Shown here: piece after piece, positions 33,705 through 34,781 of the stretch
Numbering within the stretch: position 1 is the first letter of the stretch
Layout: every line of letters begins with the position of its first letter
DNA from: Acidobacteriota bacterium
Lineage (GTDB): Bacteria > Acidobacteriota > UBA6911
Length of the DNA: 34,781 bases
NCBI GenBank assembly: GCA_016933615.1
Contig: JAFGAO010000243.1
Location: 1 to 34,781, forward strand
Reading direction: 5' to 3'
Translations under genes and position numbers: made by a program
Notes under the pieces: model-generated
Told to the model about the DNA's origin: nothing
Database searches by the model: none
The model's input: the letters and a program-made list of their open reading frames with translations, nothing else

Positions 33705-34610
33705 ATGCGCTGGTTTATCGGATGCACCTGTGTCTTGTTTTTTGTGTTCTGTTGCTGCGGGCGGAACCCGTTTGCCGAGTCGCCGGGTTCATCCGTCAGC
33801 GGCGAAAATGCCATGGAATATGTGAGCAAACAGGTCTCTTTCGGACCGCGCCCGCCCGGTTCCGAGGCGCTCGGGAAGTGCAGGGAATTTATCACCGCAG
33901 AACTCGAAAGCTTCGGTTACGGGGTGGAGGACGACGCCTTTACGGCGCAAACGCCCTACGGCCCTATCCGGATGCACAACCTGATCGCCCGAAATAGAGA
34001 AGGGGATCGCGGCGCGATCGTGCTCGCCAGCCACTACGACACCAAGCTTCTGGAGGGGATGCATTTTGTGGGCGCCAACGATGCGGGCAGCAGCACGGGC
34101 CTGCTTCTGGAACTGGCAAGGGTGCTGGCGGCAAGAGAAGACCCCCTGGACTACTGGTTTTTGTTCACCGACGGGGAGGAGGCTTTTGTGGAGTGGAGCA
34201 CATTCGACGGCACCTACGGAAGCAGGCACCTGGCAAAGCGCTGGAAGAACGAGGGAGTCGCTCGAAAAATCCGTGCCTTCATACTGCTCGACATGATCGG
34301 GGACAGGAACCTGGACATTTACTACGAAACCAACTCCACACCCTGGCTCATGGATCTGCTTTGGAAAACGGCGCACGGGATGGGCCTTGAATCCATATTG
34401 TCCAGCTACAAGAGCACGATACAGGACGACCACATTCCGTTTCTCGACATCGGCATTGCGTGCGTCGATATCATCGACCTCAACTATGGACCCGGAAATT
34501 CCTACTGGCACACCGAGGAAGACACCCTGGACAAAATCAGCCCTCAGAGCATGGAAAAGGTGGGGCGGCTGGTGCTGGAAATGCTTCCGGAAATCCAGAA
34601 AAGAAAATAG
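33705..34610 (+). CDS. Glutaminyl-peptide cyclotransferase-like M28 lipoprotein
   Basis: This 301-aa protein has a signal with a cysteine-rich end (VLFFVFCCCG), probably lipidated. The catalytic domain is of the M28 fold with HYDTK (H110), GANDAGSS (D126), FTDGEEAFVEWS (E158/E159), YGSRHLA, DDHIPFLDIG and HTEEDT (H269). The DGEEAF-WS...YGSRHLA and DDHIPF segments are the signature I know from animal-type glutaminyl cyclase, which converts N-terminal glutamine to pyroglutamate, rather than from aminopeptidases. It would act on exported proteins or peptides. The frame is open to a TTG at 33642, but the ATG at 33705 has the ribosome site and starts the signal peptide. A copy of the hairpin repeat follows within a few bases of the stop. 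Confidence 0.9.
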   Translation: MRWFIGCTCVLFFVFCCCGRNPFAESPGSSVSGENAMEYVSKQVSFGPRPPGSEALGKCREFITAELESFGYGVEDDAFTAQTPYGPIRMHNLIARNREGDRGAIVLASHYDTKLLEGMHFVGANDAGSSTGLLLELARVLAAREDPLDYWFLFTDGEEAFVEWSTFDGTYGSRHLAKRWKNEGVARKIRAFILLDMIGDRNLDIYYETNSTPWLMDLLWKTAHGMGLESILSSYKSTIQDDHIPFLDIGIACVDIIDLNYGPGNSYWHTEEDTLDKISPQSMEKVGRLVLEMLPEIQKRK

Positions 34611-34620
34611 CAACTAAGGG

Positions 34621-34658
34621 TTCGCGCAAAAATAAGTTTACATTTTGGCGCGAGCCCT
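34621..34658. repeat. 38-bp hairpin repeat, copy 2
   Basis: This is the exact reverse complement of 4-41, with flanking GGG on the left partly preserved (34618-34620). It folds as GGGTTCGCGCAAAAAT against ATTTTGGCGCGAGCCCT around a short loop. It begins about 10 bases after the TAG of the glutaminyl-cyclase gene and has the same orientation to that gene as copy 1 has to the CoA ligase gene. Confidence 0.8.
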
Positions 34659-34691
34659 AAATACGAAGAGCCGAGTTCCGGTATATGGAAC

Positions 34692-34717
34692 AAAGGGCGA
34701 ACACAAGGTTCGCCTTT
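34692..34717. terminator. Hairpin near the window end
   Basis: AAAGGGCGAAC pairs with GTTCGCCTTT (10 pairs, one bulged G) around the loop ACAAG. It resembles an intrinsic terminator read in either direction, although the T run is only three bases. The last 64 bases of the window show no recognisable gene. Confidence 0.4.
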
Positions 34718-34781
34718 CAGTAAAGGCAGAATTGGGCTAATGTAACGATAATTACAAATTCCAGGGATTCTGTTGTTGGTA

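Noticed and set aside
33318-34685. 12-bp inverted match ATATACCGGAAC at about 33319-33330 and its complement near 34675-34686
   Set aside because: It is short and part of it overlaps a likely -10 box. It may be chance and has no supporting structure.
1-34781. CRISPR arrays, tRNA or rRNA genes and transposases
   Set aside because: Intergenic regions were read on both strands. No spaced direct repeats, cloverleaf sequences, rRNA segments or transposase motifs were seen.

Overview
The window is GC-rich, densely coded bacterial DNA, most probably from an uncultured member of the Acidobacteriota. Three proteins point there. One is a secreted VWFA protein of the type I associate with acidobacterial genomes (25617-26600). 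One is a secreted TPR protein whose N-terminal half looks like the sensor region of acidobacterial Ser/Thr kinases (21817-23748). The third is a cluster of matrixin, TIG-domain and glutaminyl-cyclase-like secreted proteins. An anaerobic or microaerobic lifestyle is suggested by two radical-SAM loci, namely a trsS-type operon and amrS. A Tat-exported iron superoxide dismutase suggests some exposure to oxygen. I see no rRNA, tRNA, CRISPR array, phage or transposase gene.

Layout. (1) 71-3427, minus strand: a tight four-gene operon of Tat-signal protein, 61-aa CxxC protein, TrsS-like radical SAM protein and PaaK-like adenylate-forming CoA ligase. It has a good sigma70-type promoter that is divergent from amrS. 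(2) 3556-6647, plus: amrS, then a secreted GH51 arabinofuranosidase. (3) 6846-9532, minus: mutS2 and a small acidic protein. (4) 9729-16108: argF, a quinone oxidoreductase, a secreted GH3 beta-glycosidase with a PA14 insert, a SnoaL-like lipoprotein and the exported Fe-SOD. (5) 16110-21094, minus: metY, a metX-metW fusion and a UbiD-family decarboxylase, together giving a compact transsulfuration-independent methionine locus. (6) 21266-24928, minus: thiI, the sensor-like TPR protein and a macro-domain protein. (7) 25237-29738: an orphan BlaI-type repressor, the VWFA protein, an RluD-type pseudouridine synthase and an EF-G paralog with a non-canonical GTPase centre. (8) 29920-34610: a three-gene secreted-protein operon (unknown secreted protein, matrixin, TIG/Ig lipoprotein), then a divergent animal-type glutaminyl cyclase lipoprotein.

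The most striking non-coding signal is a 38-bp sequence, itself an imperfect hairpin, found perfectly repeated in inverted orientation at the two ends of the window (4-41 and 34621-34658). Both copies lie just downstream of a gene and in the same orientation relative to that gene, so it looks like a dispersed gene-terminal (REP-like) element. A second structure, 206 bp bracketed by 13-bp perfect inverted repeats, lies at 33364-33569. The best candidate for an under-described system is the trs operon with its Tat-exported partner.
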